A DNA stretch of 64,000 nucleotides from Linanthus parryae (taxonomy: Eukaryota > Streptophyta > Magnoliopsida > Ericales > Polemoniaceae): NCBI GenBank assembly GCA_023055425.1, contig JALGPY010000010.1:50838165-50902164 (forward strand), written 5' to 3'. Within the stretch, counting starts at the first letter, position 1, and each line of letters opens with the position of its first letter. The position numbers and the translations under genes were made by a program. Below, piece after piece: positions 1 to 11,923 of this stretch. The notes under the pieces were generated by a model. It worked only from the letters and a program-made list of their open reading frames with translations, searched no databases and was not told the DNA's origin.

Positions 1-1440
1 TGTCGTTCAGGTGGTCGCCGGAGATGGAGGTGGATCGCGGACCAGAGCTTCTGCAATTCGTTGTTTCTGTTAGAGCCCGTTCCGTAGATGCTTCCGTTGT
101 TCTTTTTCTTCTTTCTCCGCCGCCGAGGGTCAACCGTCGCGCTTGCATGCCGCTATCTTCGATTCGTCTTCGTTTTTCACAAAGGTATAAAATTTTCTCT
201 CTATCCCTCTGGATTCATTCCATTTGTTTGCCATCAAACACGGTTATTGGTTGCTTGTAACTAGGGTTTGCGAAGATTGGGGCAATCTCTGCCGACTTCT
301 GTGATGGGTCTAACATAATTGGGGGTTTATTTGTTGAATTTCACATATGGCAAATTTGTGTCCACATGAGTTTTCGGTGCAAGATGATATTAATTAAATT
401 TTTGATTGAACGAAAGTGGTATATTTTTTCCTATTTCGAGTCATTATCAATCTATATACTTGGTTCCCTTAGTTGATTTTGACTTTCAAAAATTGTAAAT
501 TTTCAACTTTCACTCAAGAATGCTGGAGAAAGAGCGGTGTACTGCACTTAGCTTTTTGTTTCGACACGTTGGCAGGGGTAACCGTCGCGATTCTGTTTCA
601 GACATACGCTTAAGATTAAAAATGATACTGCCATCCTCTCATGAATTTCTCGATGGGTTTCTGGTTTGGGCTAATCATCTGCTGATGATAATACTACCTG
701 AAATTTTTTTGAGGTGCTTGGTGATGTTTCTTACTGTAGCATATGACTGATTATGGATGTGTTGAATGTTGCTGATGCGATATTTGGTTCTGATTGGCAT
801 GTGGTCATCTTAATTTCTCCTTCGAGGATGTGATGATAACTTTCTGAAGCTTGCAATTTAAACTGTCAGTTGAGTTCTTATCTTGGCAGGGAGATTCGGA
901 GGGATGATGGTCTCTCTGTTTCGCAGCCATATCTTCTTGCAGTAAAATATCTGAGCCTGTTTTAAATGTTCTCCTTCTTCCGTTACCAATGCTTGAACTG
1001 TGTTCCTATTAGCTTGGTGTGAACTATGCACTATGATGCATTAGAGGAAACACTTAGGGCATTATTTCAATAGAGCACATACAAGTGTTATGTCCTCCTT
1101 TACATATTTTGCTGTTGGGCTTATTTTGTTAATCTATTTATGAAGTATATATTCTGATTTGGACTGTAAGGGAGTCTTATTTGCCTTCCTTGATATAATG
1201 GGGATTGTGTAATCCAGTTACTCGATGGTGTGGTTCAGCAGTCAGCACAGTATTCATCTAGTGTTGCAGCTTAAATTCTCTCTGCCTTTTTCCGCTCGCC
1301 GAAAAATATAGTTACTCGTGCATGTTCTTGTCTTAACAAATGGAATTTCACGACTCAGTGATAAGTTCTTCGTAAGAATTACATAAGTTCTAGCCAAATA
1401 GGACACTCCCCTGTTTGATGACCGCAGGCTCACAGCACTA
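1..1440. other. Non-coding flank left of the Ty3 element
   Basis: No protein family is recognisable here. The first ~185 bases are GC-rich with CT-rich runs, like a plant 5' UTR, and end at a splice-donor-like AAAG/GTATAA near 183. An acceptor-like CAG/GG lies near 890. The rest is T-rich and intron-like. It could be the start of a host gene or transcript running off the left edge. The short ATG frames here have no recognisable domain. The boundary with the retroelement is not sharp; gag-like sequence starts near 1450. Confidence 0.3.
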
Positions 1441-1449
1441 GCAGAACCA

Positions 1450-2244
1450 ATGGCTGATGACGAAATTGACAATCTGACAAAAGTGGTGCAAGACTTAGTC
1501 AAGAAGGTCTATACAGAGAAGAAAACTGTAGCAGCAGTGGACGAACCAGACTTGGATGCAGCGATACAGGAGCTTCAGAAGGAGGATGCCAATTATGTTC
1601 AACAACAGTGGGATCCACGCCGCTACAGACCAGACACACGTGACCAACCCGGGTTCCGGTACGAAAACCCCAATGCAGCAGTCTATGCACCAGGTTTTCA
1701 GCACAGGCCACAGACACAGTAGGCAGCACCAGCACAGCAAGCACCAGCAGCACAACCACAACTTAACCTATTAATACATCATTTTGAGAACTATATGTAG
1801 AAATTTAATAAGCAATGGGAGACCAAATTCTCGCAGATTGATTCACTCACTGCTGATGTAAGTTAAATGAAAATTGCAATCCGCAACTTGGAAGTACAGA
1901 ATGGTCATCTTGCACAGAATAAGGCAGAAAGAATTCCAGGGAATCTACCATCAAACACAGTTAATAATCCACGCGCTCAGATCAACGCCATCACCACTCG
2001 GAGTGGAGTTGCACTACAAGATCTGTCGTATCCCATTTATGCACGTGCAGAAAAGTCGAAAAATATCGAACATGAAGTTTTTGACAGGGAAGACAGTTCA
2101 ACCGTCAGCCCCCTGCCAAAGGGCCTGATCGGACAGGATTCAGAGCAGACTGATGAGGGTAAACCAGAAAATAGTGCCAATTTCCGAGGAGGGCCTTACC
2201 CTTTAAAGACACGCACGAGAGATGATAGCAAAGACCACTCCTGA
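1450..2244 (+). pseudogene. Ty3 gag C-terminal remnant
   Basis: Two open stretches (1450-1722 and 1867-2244) are separated by stops. The first encodes a Gln/Arg/Pro-rich region ending with RDQPGFRYENPNAAVYAPGF, which matches the spacing of Athila gag tails. The second includes NNPRAQINAITTRSG, the usual Athila gag-to-protease linker (NPRxxxxAITLRSG). The matrix and capsid parts and the start of gag are absent. The ATG at 1450 is probably an internal Met. This is a 5'-truncated, non-functional remnant. Confidence 0.65.
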
Positions 2245-2265
2245 TTTCTCGAAGTATTCAAACAG

Positions 2266-2874
2266 TTGCAGATCAACATACCGTTTGCCGAGGCATTAGC
2301 TAAAATGCCCACTTACGCTAAATTCCTCAAGGACATACTATATGGAAGGAGGACAATGAGTGACTTCGAAACAGTAAATCTGACGGCAAAAGCGAGCAGT
2401 TGTATGAAAAACGGGCTACCACTGAAAAAGAAGGACCCTGGCAGTTTTATTATCCTGGTAACCCTAGGCAGCGCTTACACAGGAAAGTCTCTGTGTGACT
2501 TAGGGGACGTCATTAACCTCATGCCACTGACCATCTTCAAAATTTTGGGGGTCGGGGACCTCAGGCCAACCAGAATTATGGTTCAGATGGCTGACAGATC
2601 CGTAAAACCTGCGTATGGAGTCATTGAAGATATTGTGATGAAAGTTGGGGCACTGATTTTTCCAGCAGATTTTGTGATACTGGATATGGAGGCAGGGGAA
2701 GTTCCGCTCCTTCTGGGCAGACCATTCCTTGAAAATGGAGAGGCCATCATCAACTGCAAGAGTGGAGAGCTATCTATGGAAATTAGCGAAGAAAAAGTGG
2801 AATTTAATTTTTCAAGTCTCACCCGCTCCCAGACTATTATGGCCATGAATTTTTTTTTCTGTGGAGGTAATTGA
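2266..2874 (+). pseudogene. Ty3 aspartic protease region
   Basis: A 202-codon open stretch contains the Athila-type protease. It has CDLGDVINLMPL, where the family usually has CDLGASINLMPL, then IMVQMADRS, FPADFVILDMEAG and VPLLLGRPFL, which form the flap and C-terminal hydrophobic-glycine motif. The first Asp of the DxG active site is kept; the usual Ala-Ser after it is Asp-Val. The enzyme would process gag-pol in the virus-like particle. A frameshift or stop lies just upstream (2242-2244), and the frame ends near 2874 in a T-run, so it is separated from RT. Confidence 0.75.
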
Positions 2875-2968
2875 TGAAATCCTGGAAAATGAAGAGATGG
2901 ATGAACTATGGGCAGAACTTGAGGACATGTAGCTAGAGGAAAAGGAGGAGCACCAGAATGAGCAGGCC

Positions 2969-4162
2969 ATGAGAACAGAAAGCTGGACCAACTTATATAA
3001 AGATGAAGAAGGCGAGCAGAAAATGGCCATGGTGCCATCACTCAAAGAACCACCAGCCCTGGAGCTGAAGCAACTACCAGACCACCTCAGGTATGCGTAT
3101 ATTGGTGAAAATAATACTCTGTCAGTAATTGTTTCGTCTCTTCTATCTCAGGAGCAGGAACGGAAGCTGCTGGAAGTGCAGAGAGAACATAAAGATGCCA
3201 ATGGATGGACAATTGCTTATCTCAAGGGAATCAGTCCCGACTACTGCATGCACCACATCAGGATTGAAGAAGGAAAGAAGCCTTTAATTCAGCCTCAGCG
3301 GAGACTAAATCCGATCATGAAAGACGTTGTGCGCAAGGAGGTCATGGAGTGGCTGAAAGCAGGGATTATATACCCCATATCAGACAGCACCTGGGTCACT
3401 CCTGTCAAGTGTGTACCTTAAAAATGGGGTATTACAGTGGTACAGAATGCTGATCAGGAATGGATCGCCCAGTGCACTGTTATAGGCTTGCAAATCTGCA
3501 TGGATTATCGGAAGCTGAACGACGCAACACTGAAGGACAACTTTCCGCTGCCATTCATGGACCAGGTGCTAGACAAATTGGCCTACCAAGCCTATTACTG
3601 TTTTCTTGACGGGTACTCCGGATACAACCAGATCTCCATTAATCCGGAAGATCAAGAAAAGACGACGTTCACTTGCCCATATGGTACGTTCGCCTTTAGA
3701 CGTATGCCATTCAGACTATGTAATGCTCCAACAACATTCCAGCGATGCATGATGGCCATATTTTCAGATATGATAGAGAAAAATATCGAAGTTTTCATGG
3801 ATGATTTTTCACTATTTGGTGACAGTTTTGAAGACTGCCTATACCATCTGGCCAGAGTTCTGATCCGCTGCAGGAAGACTAATCTGGTATTAAACTGGGA
3901 AAAATACCACATCATGGTTACTGAAGGCATAGTGCAGGGACACAGGATTTCTAGCAAGGGCCTGGAGGTGGACAGAGCAAAGGTTGAGGTGATAAACCAA
4001 TTTCCATACCCAACCACAGTAAAGGCGATCAAGAGTTTTTTGGGCCATGCAGGGTTTTACAGAAGATTCATCAAAGACTTTTCCAAAATTACAAAGCCAT
4101 TGTGTAATGTTAGGGAAGGATGTGCCATATGTATTCGAAGAAGCCTGCAGAAAGGCCTTTGA
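2969..4162 (+). pseudogene. Ty3 reverse transcriptase region
   Basis: Two open stretches (2969-3421 and 3437-4162) are split by a TAA at 3419. RT motifs in order: YCMHHIRIEEG, WVTPVKCVP, CMDYRKLND, FPLPFMDQVLD, FLDGYSGYNQI, TFTCPYGTFAFRRMPF, LCNAPTTFQRCM, and the catalytic box VFMDDF at 3791-3808, with both Asp residues of FMDD present. The palm and thumb continue to SFLGHAGFYRRFI. A frameshift near 4110-4160 moves the reading into RNase H. This is clearly Ty3-type and close to Athila wording. The stop and frameshift make it a pseudogene although the catalytic box is intact. Confidence 0.85.
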
Positions 4163-4640
4163 CATACTTAAAGATCGACTGACCACTGCACCAAATATTA
4201 CGACTCCAGACTGGACACTCCCATTCGAACTCATGTGTGATGCCAGTGACTATGCAGTTGGAGCAGTATTGGGGGCAGCGAAAAGATAAGTTCTTATGTG
4301 TGATTTACTATGCCAACAGGGTTTTGAATGAATCACAAATTAACTATGGAACTACAGAAAAAGAGCTGCTTGCATTAGTATTTGCTTTGGACAAATTCAG
4401 ATCTTATCTGGTGGGGTCAAAAGTTATCATCTTCACTGATCACAGCGCATTTAAGTACCTGCTGGAAAAGAAGGATGCAAAGCCTCGGCTGCTGCGTTGG
4501 ATTCTGCTAATGCAGGAATTCGATGTTGAAATCAGGGACAAGAAGGGAGTTGAAAATGTGGTGGCTGATCACTTATCTTTCCTGGAGAACCCAACAGAGG
4601 AGTCAGTGCCGATTCAAGAGAATTTCCCTGACGAGCATAT
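4120..4640 (+). pseudogene. Ty3 RNase H region
   Basis: It begins in the frame of 4047-4289 (KDVPYVFEEACRKAF, then [16 protein letters not shown], carrying the first catalytic Asp) and continues after a +1 shift in the frame of 4237-5442. That second frame has the [12 protein letters not shown] motif (catalytic Glu) and [11 protein letters not shown] (catalytic Asp). The domain removes the RNA strand during reverse transcription. At least one frameshift near 4280 splits the domain. The chromodomain-less C-terminus leads directly into the integrase linker. Confidence 0.8.
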
Positions 4641-5956
4641 TATGAAGGTCAAAGCCAACAGACAACCCTGGTATTACGCCATAGCCAATTATTTGGTTAA
4701 TGGAGCACTCCCGGAGGACATCACACCTCTGCAGAAGAAGAAGTTTATTTCAGAATGCAGGCACTATTTCTGGGATGATCCTTTCCTGTTCAAACAGGGG
4801 GCGGACAATATTCTTCGACGCTGTATCCCATGTCACGAGATTCTAGAGGTAATTCAGCACTGTCACTCAGCCCAGTGTGGGGGTCATTTCACCGGACCTA
4901 GAACAACTCACAAAGTACTGCAATCAGGTTTTTTCTGGCCTACAGTTTTCAAGGATTTCCACGATTATGCACAGAGCTGTGACCGCTGTCAGTGCACGGA
5001 AAATATTTCCCAACGGAATGAGATGCCCATGACACTTTGGCAAGAGGTTGAACCTTTTGATCTTTGGGGTATAGATTTCATGGGTCCTTTTCCGTCTTCT
5101 CTGGGAAACCTGTATATCCTTCTGGCAGTAGATTATGTGTCAAAATGGGTAGAAGCTATGGCCTGTCAGAAGAATGATGCAGCAGTAGTAGAACGATTTC
5201 TCAAACGCAAGATTTTTACCAGCTTTGGAACACTTAGAGCCATGGTCAGTGATGAAGGCTCTCACTTCATTAATAAAGTCTTTGCCAAAGTCTTAAAGGA
5301 GTATGGGGTGTCTATACATAAGGTAACACTGCCATATCACCCTCAAGAAAATGGGCAAGTAGAGGTGTCAAACAGGGAAATAAAGAGCATACTGGAAAAA
5401 AACTGTGAATCCAGGACGGAAAGATTGGACCTTGAAGCTTGATGATGCACTCTGGGCGTATAGAACTGCCTACAAAACCCCGCTGGGAATGTCCCCATAC
5501 CAGCTAGTTTTTGGTAAGGCCTGCCACCTACTAGTAGAATTAGAGCACAGAGCTTACTGGGCAATCAAGCAGCTCAATATGGATCATAGTTTATCAGGAG
5601 AAAAAAGGAAGATAGCACTGCTCGAATTGGAGGAATTCTGCAAGATAGCTTACGAGCGTGCCAAAATTTATAAGGAAAAATCAAAGAAATGGCATGACAA
5701 CCGCATTCTACAGAAGAATATAGAATTTGGGCAAAAGGTTCTCCTCTACAACTCAAGGATGAAATTCTATCCAGGGAAGCTGCGCTCAAGATGGTCTCGA
5801 CCATTTGTTGTGAAAGACATTACTTCCTGGGGAGTAGTGGAGATGGAAAACCCAAGGGACAATACAATTTTTAAGGTCTATGGGAACATAATCAAGCCAT
5901 ACAGAGATCCTCAGGAGATAATAGAGGTAGAGGCCATCTACCTCGACATACCCTGA
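4640..5956 (+). pseudogene. Ty3 integrase region
   Basis: The zinc-binding HHCC segment is visible: [11 protein letters not shown] followed by CDRCQCTEN. The catalytic core has [12 protein letters not shown] (first Asp), MVSDEGSHF (second Asp) and [12 protein letters not shown] (Glu region). A frameshift at about 5405-5442 interrupts the core. The frame 5405-5956 then gives [20 protein letters not shown], the usual end of the core, and a C-terminal domain with [10 protein letters not shown] and [11 protein letters not shown], the GPY/F-like module. No chromodomain is seen, which suits Athila. The stop is at 5954-5956. Confidence 0.85.
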
Positions 5957-6121
5957 CCAAAACTGAGGTAACAAAGTCGGGCTATCGACTGTAAATCACA
6001 AGCGCTGGTTGGGAGTCAACCCAACGTAGAGTAGTTGTTTTTACATTCAGTCATTTATTATTTAAATAAAACGTTCATAAAAAGAGGGAAAAGTGAGAAG
6101 AGGGGTTTAATGCTGAAGTCT

Positions 6122-6743
6122 TGCATTCAAACGCAGATATGTTCATTCAAACGCAGAAGGCCACGTCAGCAAAAAAATTGGTAGAAAAATTGAACAGTCA
6201 GAAGCAGGAGTTGTGCGTTTAAACGCAGAAGACCTGCGTTCAAACGCAGAAGGGTTGCGTTCAAACTCAGGGACTCCAAGAAGAAATTTGTCAAACACAT
6301 ATGCGTTCAAACGCAGAAGTTGTGCGTTCAACCGCACACCAAAATCAGAAAATTTTCAGATTAACAGTTATCCGTTCAAACGCAAGACGTGCGTTCAAAC
6401 GCAGACGACTTGGACTGAAAATTTTGGAGGAAAAAGAATGTGCGTTCAAACGCAAGATGTGCGTTCAAACGCAGAAGACTTAGTTCCATAAATTTTCTAG
6501 AGAGGAGATATGCGTTCAAACGCAAGATGTGCGTTCAAACACACATCATCAAAAATCTGCAGAACATCAAGAAACTGAAGAGCTGCGTTCAGACGCAGAG
6601 CATGTGCGTTCAAACGCACAACATCACAAACCCTGAAATTCCATAAGTCAAAGGTTGTGCGTTCAAACGCAGGATGTGCGTTCAAACGCACACCATCAAG
6701 ATTAAAAAAATTTCCAGAAGAGGAAGCACTGCGTTCAAACGCA
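6122..6743 (+). repeat. Array of ~18 near-palindromic 14-mers (TGCGTTCAAACGCA)
   Basis: The spacer between integrase and the downstream ORF carries ~18 exact or 1-2-mismatch copies of TGCGTTCAAACGCA. Starts are near 6122, 6142, 6214, 6235, 6256, 6302, 6323, 6371, 6390, 6441, 6460, 6511, 6530, 6584, 6605, 6658, 6677 and 6730. Each has 6-base arms TGCGTT/AACGCA around a central CA; the copy at 6214 (TGCGTTTAAACGCA) is a perfect palindrome. Several occur as pairs 19 bases apart (6371/6390, 6441/6460, 6511/6530, 6658/6677). All frames contain stops, so the repeats are not selected as protein. Function unknown. Confidence 0.9.
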
Positions 6744-7141
6744 CAATGAGCGGGATCAGAAAATTGTGAATTTTTTTGATTTTTTTTTGAATTTCAGGGG
6801 CCAATCGGCAATTTCTGAAAGTTTGTCTATATATACTGTACAGCCGGAAGTGACCCATTTGCACTTCAGTCAACCAGTTTTCAACTCTCTCTCTAGAAAA
6901 TTCTCTCTGCCCTAGCCAGCCGCCAAAGTTAGCCGCCAGTCAACTCCGCCGACCACCACAAGACCGCCAGACTGCCCAGAAACAGTGTGGGGGTGATCAG
7001 ACCACAAAGATCAAACAGTTCCATATCTACTTCAGAGACATTTTCGGATCTATACCTATAAGATTGACTCCGGGTACCCAGGTTCTGTTTTTTCTCTCTC
7101 TCTCTCTGCAGATTTCTTTTTCTGTCTTTTTGGTATCTGAA

Positions 7142-8783
7142 ATGGATGAGGACAGACCCTACGTGCTTCCAGATAGGGCCATTGACCCCTTGAAAATCAT
7201 AGACTGTAGGTTGTTGAGGGTGGATCATTTATGTGACCATAGGTTTTGTCAACATGGAGGCACACCGTTTCTTTCTGCAGGACAAAAATATTAGGTATGA
7301 CATACCAGCTGAGAGAACCTTTCCTCGCGATATTGTGTCCATGGGGAGAACATGTTCAACTTCAACGAACATGATCATTTTGGGGATTTATTCACCGGGT
7401 TTACCAATATCCAGGTCAGTTCTGTACTCGCTAAGGACATTTTCAGTAATCTCCAGCAGTGCATGAACAGTGAGGCCAAGTCCATAGAGTGGATTTACTG
7501 TAGAAAGACATGGATTAGGATCACCCCTGAGAGTATCCGAGAGAGTCTGGGGCTGGAGTTCCCTTTGGAGCAGCTTAGTGACCAAATCCTTCACACTCTA
7601 TGTGCGGGTGTCCCAGGCGCTGCATTGCATTACCCCGAGCGGATTCATGCCTATAGGAAACTTCTTGCTACTTTCCTGATCCGAGAGGCGAGATGGTGGA
7701 CTGAGTGGGTCAACAATCGGATCGTGGGCATTAAGCACATGACCTAGATGGACTATGATGTGGCACTTCTGGTGTATTGTTTGATGACCCGTGAGCCAGT
7801 CAGCCTCCCGAAGATTATCTGTGAGTTTTTCAGGGAACAGAGGGAGACCAACAGTAGGAAGGGGTTGGGCTTTTCGGGGGATGTTGACCAAACTGGCCTA
7901 GGACTATCTGGTGCCAATTCCTGGAGAGGTGAGAGATATCCGACCGGTTCAGGTAAGAAAGTACCAAAAGATGAGATGTGCTCTGGAGGAGGCTCTGCAT
8001 GGGCCTCCGAATTATGTCCAGGTGGACGACGATGATGATGATGTTGCGCCCCCTCATGGTGGGGGTGACGACATGCCGCCACCACCGCCTCCGGCTGGTG
8101 GTGGTCTGGCTGCCTTACCAGGTCCCCTTCGACTGCCCCGGTCTGCCAGTTCCTTTGAAACTATGCAGACCGAGTATGACCACGGGCAGTCGAGCAAAGG
8201 GGCCAGGCACAGCTTTTTTGGGCGCCTGGAGAGGACTGAGCATGAGGAGTGGGTCAGAAAGAAAATTAAGGCCCAAGAAAAGATGCAGAACTACCAGGTA
8301 AGGACGGTCAAGAAAATGGCCCGGGGTCTTGGAAAGCTGTTTAAGACCCAGAAGCACATCTACCATGCTAACACCGCTGCTCTGTGAGCTCATAAGACTA
8401 CCCTCAATGAGATTCAGAGCAACATGCGTGGAAAGAGATTTAATTTCTCGGACCGCTATTCCAGTGATAAATGTCCCAGTTGGACGATGGAGGATAGCAG
8501 ACCCTATGACAGCTTCTCTGGCCATGACCGCACCCCGAGCCCACAACACGTCGACAGTGTAGGTGACCCCGACAGACCCGTTACCCAGTACCTACCCCGA
8601 CAGCACGCAGACCCAGGGGCCAGTAGTGCCCATCCTGGTGCCAGCCATGCTGGTACAGCAGCTGCAGCAAGACAGGCTGCGAGGAAGAGACCCTGGGGGA
8701 GGCAGACTCCTGAACCTTCTCCTGAGACGACTAACCAGTCTACTCTGGAGGACACATATTCTAGTTATAGACCAGATCAGTAG
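7142..8783 (+). pseudogene. Downstream ORF of the Athila-type element (broken)
   Basis: It begins at an ATG at 7142 (MDEDRPYVLPDRAIDP). The frame shifts near 7250-7350, continues as 7352-7747 (FNFNEHDHFGDLF, SIEWIYCRKTWIRITPESI), passes a TAG at 7745, continues to about 7900, shifts again and runs 7911-8783 through a TGA at 8385. Features are a helical N-terminal region, a run of seven Asp near 8026, a run of six Pro near 8078, and a basic Lys/Arg-rich segment (8245-8380). The N-terminal part resembles the plant-specific ORF that follows pol in many Athila elements. No transmembrane segment is evident, so I do not call it an envelope protein. Confidence 0.55.
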
Positions 8784-10560
8784 AGTCGCGAGGACGCGCC
8801 ACCTCTAGTGTGGGGGTGGGGAATCGTGTCCTCCTGCATAGCCATGTCTGCATATTTTTGTTCATTTTTAGTTTTTCATTTTATTTTAATTTTTGCGTCT
8901 GCACGTTTTTTCTTTTGAGTCCACCTACCTATTCTTCCGACCTTTCATTATTATCAAAATAATAAAAAATATATATAAATAAAAAAAATGAAATAAAAAT
9001 AAAAAAATCATAATATTTTTGAGAAAGGGCAATTAACAAGACTAAAACTGGGGAGAATTCCGTAATTAAGTCTACAACATGAAGGAAAATTGACACCGAG
9101 GTGTAGGAGTTTTGTTTTTCTTTGGAGGTTAGATCCAGTGCAACCCAGAATTCTCCTGTAGGTTGTAGCCTGGGTTAGGAATCCGACCAGTTGCCACACC
9201 ACCGTCACATAGGTAGTCGACAAACTGCCTACGGGTTCCAGTACGGTCACTGCATTTTTCAGTGGAGTGTTTGGCTTATAACGGACCTCCCATCCTGTTT
9301 CTCAACCTTAGGTCCAAATAGTCAGCCCATTTGCAGCTGTTTACCCCTTCATTCACAACCACTGTAGCCTAGGAAGCCTTCTTTGTGACTTGCATCACTT
9401 GTTTAGTTGTCTAGTACTACGCGTTATGACAGAGGGAGTGAGTCTGAGAGGGTTTCAGATGGACGAGAGCTTCATATCAGATCAATTTGGATAGCTTTAG
9501 GGTGTGACAGGGTGAGTTAGAGGCGACAACATTAATTTGCAGGAGGTGAATCATTACATTACACAGTGATCACAGGAGGAGTAGTCGCGTGCGTGATGTC
9601 TTTTCCGCACATGTTCGGGGGTCTGGGGTTGTCAGGTTCAATTGGTGGTCGTGCCTATTTCTACATTTTGGTGATGAGGAGATTAGGAGGGACCGCACGT
9701 ATTTTCTGGACTACAAGGATCAGCGCTTAACGACTAATGTGGGAGTATTTTTGACAGTTGATATTTTTTGCACCCCACAGATTGGATTACTACACTACTC
9801 AGCTCAGTTAGTTCATCGTTGTTTTATTATTGTGTTTATATCTGTTTATTGTCTATTAAAAAAGAAGAAGAAGAAGATAAAAAAGAAGAAGAAAAGAAGT
9901 ACTCGGTGTTTTAAGTTATTTTCAGTTTCAGTTAATAAAGTAGAGCTGGGTAGGGGACACTGTTTAGACAACACACTACTTCACAATTGTGGACGCGAGA
10001 ACGGCGAATCAGCACCACGATTTCAGGGAAATTGAGACACTGGGACTTAGTTGTTCTGGACAGTTTTCAGGGACTTGGTGAGGGGTGTCAGTTGGGAACA
10101 GATAACAAGTAGGATTTGCCTTACCTGATACATATAAAAATCCTACCTGTTTAGACTTAGGATTCCTGTATGGTAAATAGATCAGAAGGTAGGATAACTA
10201 GGGATTTGCTCAGGATAAAGACGAATGTAACCGTAGGGGAAGCCGGTGCTTATTTTCCACCCTGAGAAACAAACAAACTCGCCAATCGCTTGTTAGTCGG
10301 TACTTCCTGGAGGTAGAGTGAACATTGAAGGACACATCAGTTTGAATTCTACAGATTGCCCGATCTCAACCAAAAATCTTTGTTTTGTCATATGTAAGTT
10401 TTGTAAATTCTTTGTCTGAGTCAGTTGAATAGTTGAGTCTTCTTGTGTATAGCATGAATCTGTTGGATGGGGAAGTATGCAATTGAAGTATGCAAAACAG
10501 GGTCTGCAAGGCAGTACGCAAGGGTCTGCTTTGGACGAGCAGAGTTAAATGTGGGGGTAT
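8784..10560 (+). other. 3' untranslated region of the Ty3 element with polypurine-like tracts
   Basis: No coding potential is supported. It starts with a G-rich tract (GTGTGGGGGTGGGG at about 8809-8822), passes an A/T-rich stretch (8940-9010) and a purine run (9858-9900), and ends with GTGGGGGTAT at 10551-10560. The last tract directly precedes TGGATTGTCT, which fits a polypurine tract followed by an LTR start. Long 3' non-coding regions are usual in Athila elements. Confidence 0.5.
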
Positions 10561-11253
10561 TGGATTGTCTATTATTCTGTCTTTGATTTTATATTTATGC
10601 ATGAACGGCCTGATCACCCAGGATTGCTAGAGACAGGATCTGGTGCGCGAGAGTGGCCGGTGAGAGTTAGGAAGAGAAGACAGGATTTAGTACTCTGCCT
10701 TGATGGACTGAGAAGTGAAGAGAATCAGGGGACTAGCCCATAAGCATTAGACCAACTGCTAGAAGTTTAGGGGGAGACTGAGAGGAGAACCTATAACCCT
10801 AGCAGACTTAGAACAAACCTGCAGATTGAGGTGATCCGAAAATCTGCAGGAGAGTGATCGATGCATGAGACCGAGAGGAGATTGTATCATGGGTATGCTG
10901 GCATAAACAATACCGCTGTGTGTTTCTGAAATCAAAATAAACTGTAAAAGCTGAATAATAACCCTAGGAGATCCTGGAACCTGGATCCTTAATTCATCAT
11001 TTTTCAGACATAGAAAAATTCCCAGAAAATTTATATATAAAATAGGTTCTTTAAATACTACTTTTATTTACTACAATTTAGTTTAAGTAAGTCACACACA
11101 ACTATTCCTCCTTTTTATAGCTTTGCATCTAGTTCTGATTTCCAAAGTTAAAAATCGTCCCGTTCTCGTGGGTTCGATAATCAGAGTCACAAACATGTAC
11201 TCTATATTACTTGATCGTACACTTGCGAAAAAGCACATAAATTTACAAAGTCA
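10561..11253 (+). repeat. Probable 3' LTR of the Ty3 element
   Basis: It begins TGGATTGTCT right after a G-rich polypurine-like tract. Near the end it has the CGTTCTCGTGGGTTCGATAA and TTGATCGTACACTTGCG wording typical of the ends of plant Athila/Tat LTRs. The exact 3' end is uncertain because no 5' LTR is available for comparison. I place it at 11253, where similarity to block B begins. Length would be about 690 bp. Confidence 0.5.
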
Positions 11254-11923
11254 TTGCACCGGATAAATTCACTAGGATTCTTAAGCTACTATGTCACATA
11301 CTATAATGTAATTAGGTAATATTGTCTCTTTGTTTTTTTAATCATAGCTTAACCTCACTCAAACATGTGATATAAGTAGGTAATGCATATGAGTACACAT
11401 TTACGCACTATATTTGCAGTGCATACATACTTTGATTTCTAGGGTTGGAATACTTTTTTTTGCGGATTTCCTGGCTGGATTTCTGATTTAAGTTTTGTAA
11501 CCATGCACATCACATTTAAATATAGATGCATCTTTCTGTATTCGGTGTGTCTGCTAGCTACCGCTTACGTATGAGAAGTGAATAACCCTCACTCTATATA
11601 TCGAGATAAGGCTTTTTAATACCTGCAATATAGTGATGCAATGGTTCATGTGCTTCAGATACGGATATTCTCTATCATCCTGCTAGCTTCCTTTACACGA
11701 TGTCATTGTTCATCTCACCGTTAAGTGCAGGGTTACATTTTCTTGGCCGATGCGTCTATTTGCGCTTATATGACGGAGATCCATTGCACTGAGCACTGAA
11801 ATTGAGCGTCTGCGTGCGATTGATGATGTATATATATCTGCTTCCAATGTTCGCTAGCACTTGAACCACGAAATACGCGACGCACCGACTTGTGGGTGTG
11901 GGGCATCACTTTCTATATTAACC

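Larger units (their letters stand above)
1450..11253 (+). mobile_element. Ty3/gypsy (Athila-type) LTR retrotransposon, 5'-truncated and degenerate
   Basis: Domains run in Ty3 order on the plus strand: end of gag, protease, reverse transcriptase, RNase H, integrase. A ~1.2-kb spacer, a second ORF (7142-8783), a long 3' region, a G-rich polypurine-like tract and a probable 3' LTR follow. A long segment with an extra ORF downstream of pol, and the Athila-style protease and RT wording, point to the Athila lineage. The 5' LTR, primer-binding site and most of gag are missing. Several frameshifts and stops break gag-pol, so the copy cannot act autonomously. The right end abuts P450 block A at 11254. 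Confidence 0.8.

Noticed and set aside
24..260. 78-codon frame at the left edge as a host gene
   Set aside because: No domain; it crosses a likely splice donor near 183 and reads low-complexity Ser/Leu/Arg.
6122..6743. Regularly repeated palindromes resembling a CRISPR array
   Set aside because: The repeats are 14 bases with irregular spacing and lie inside a plant retrotransposon; no cas genes, and the context is eukaryotic.
8809..8822. G-rich tract as the polypurine tract with an LTR from 8828
   Set aside because: The typical Athila LTR-end wording lies near 11150-11230, and GTGGGGGTAT followed by TG at 10561 gives a more usual LTR length. A longer LTR cannot be fully excluded.
10636..10662. 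TGGTGCGCGAGAGTGGCCGG as an Asp-tRNA-type primer-binding site
   Set aside because: The match is weak and would require an LTR ending near 10635, which conflicts with the LTR-end wording further right.
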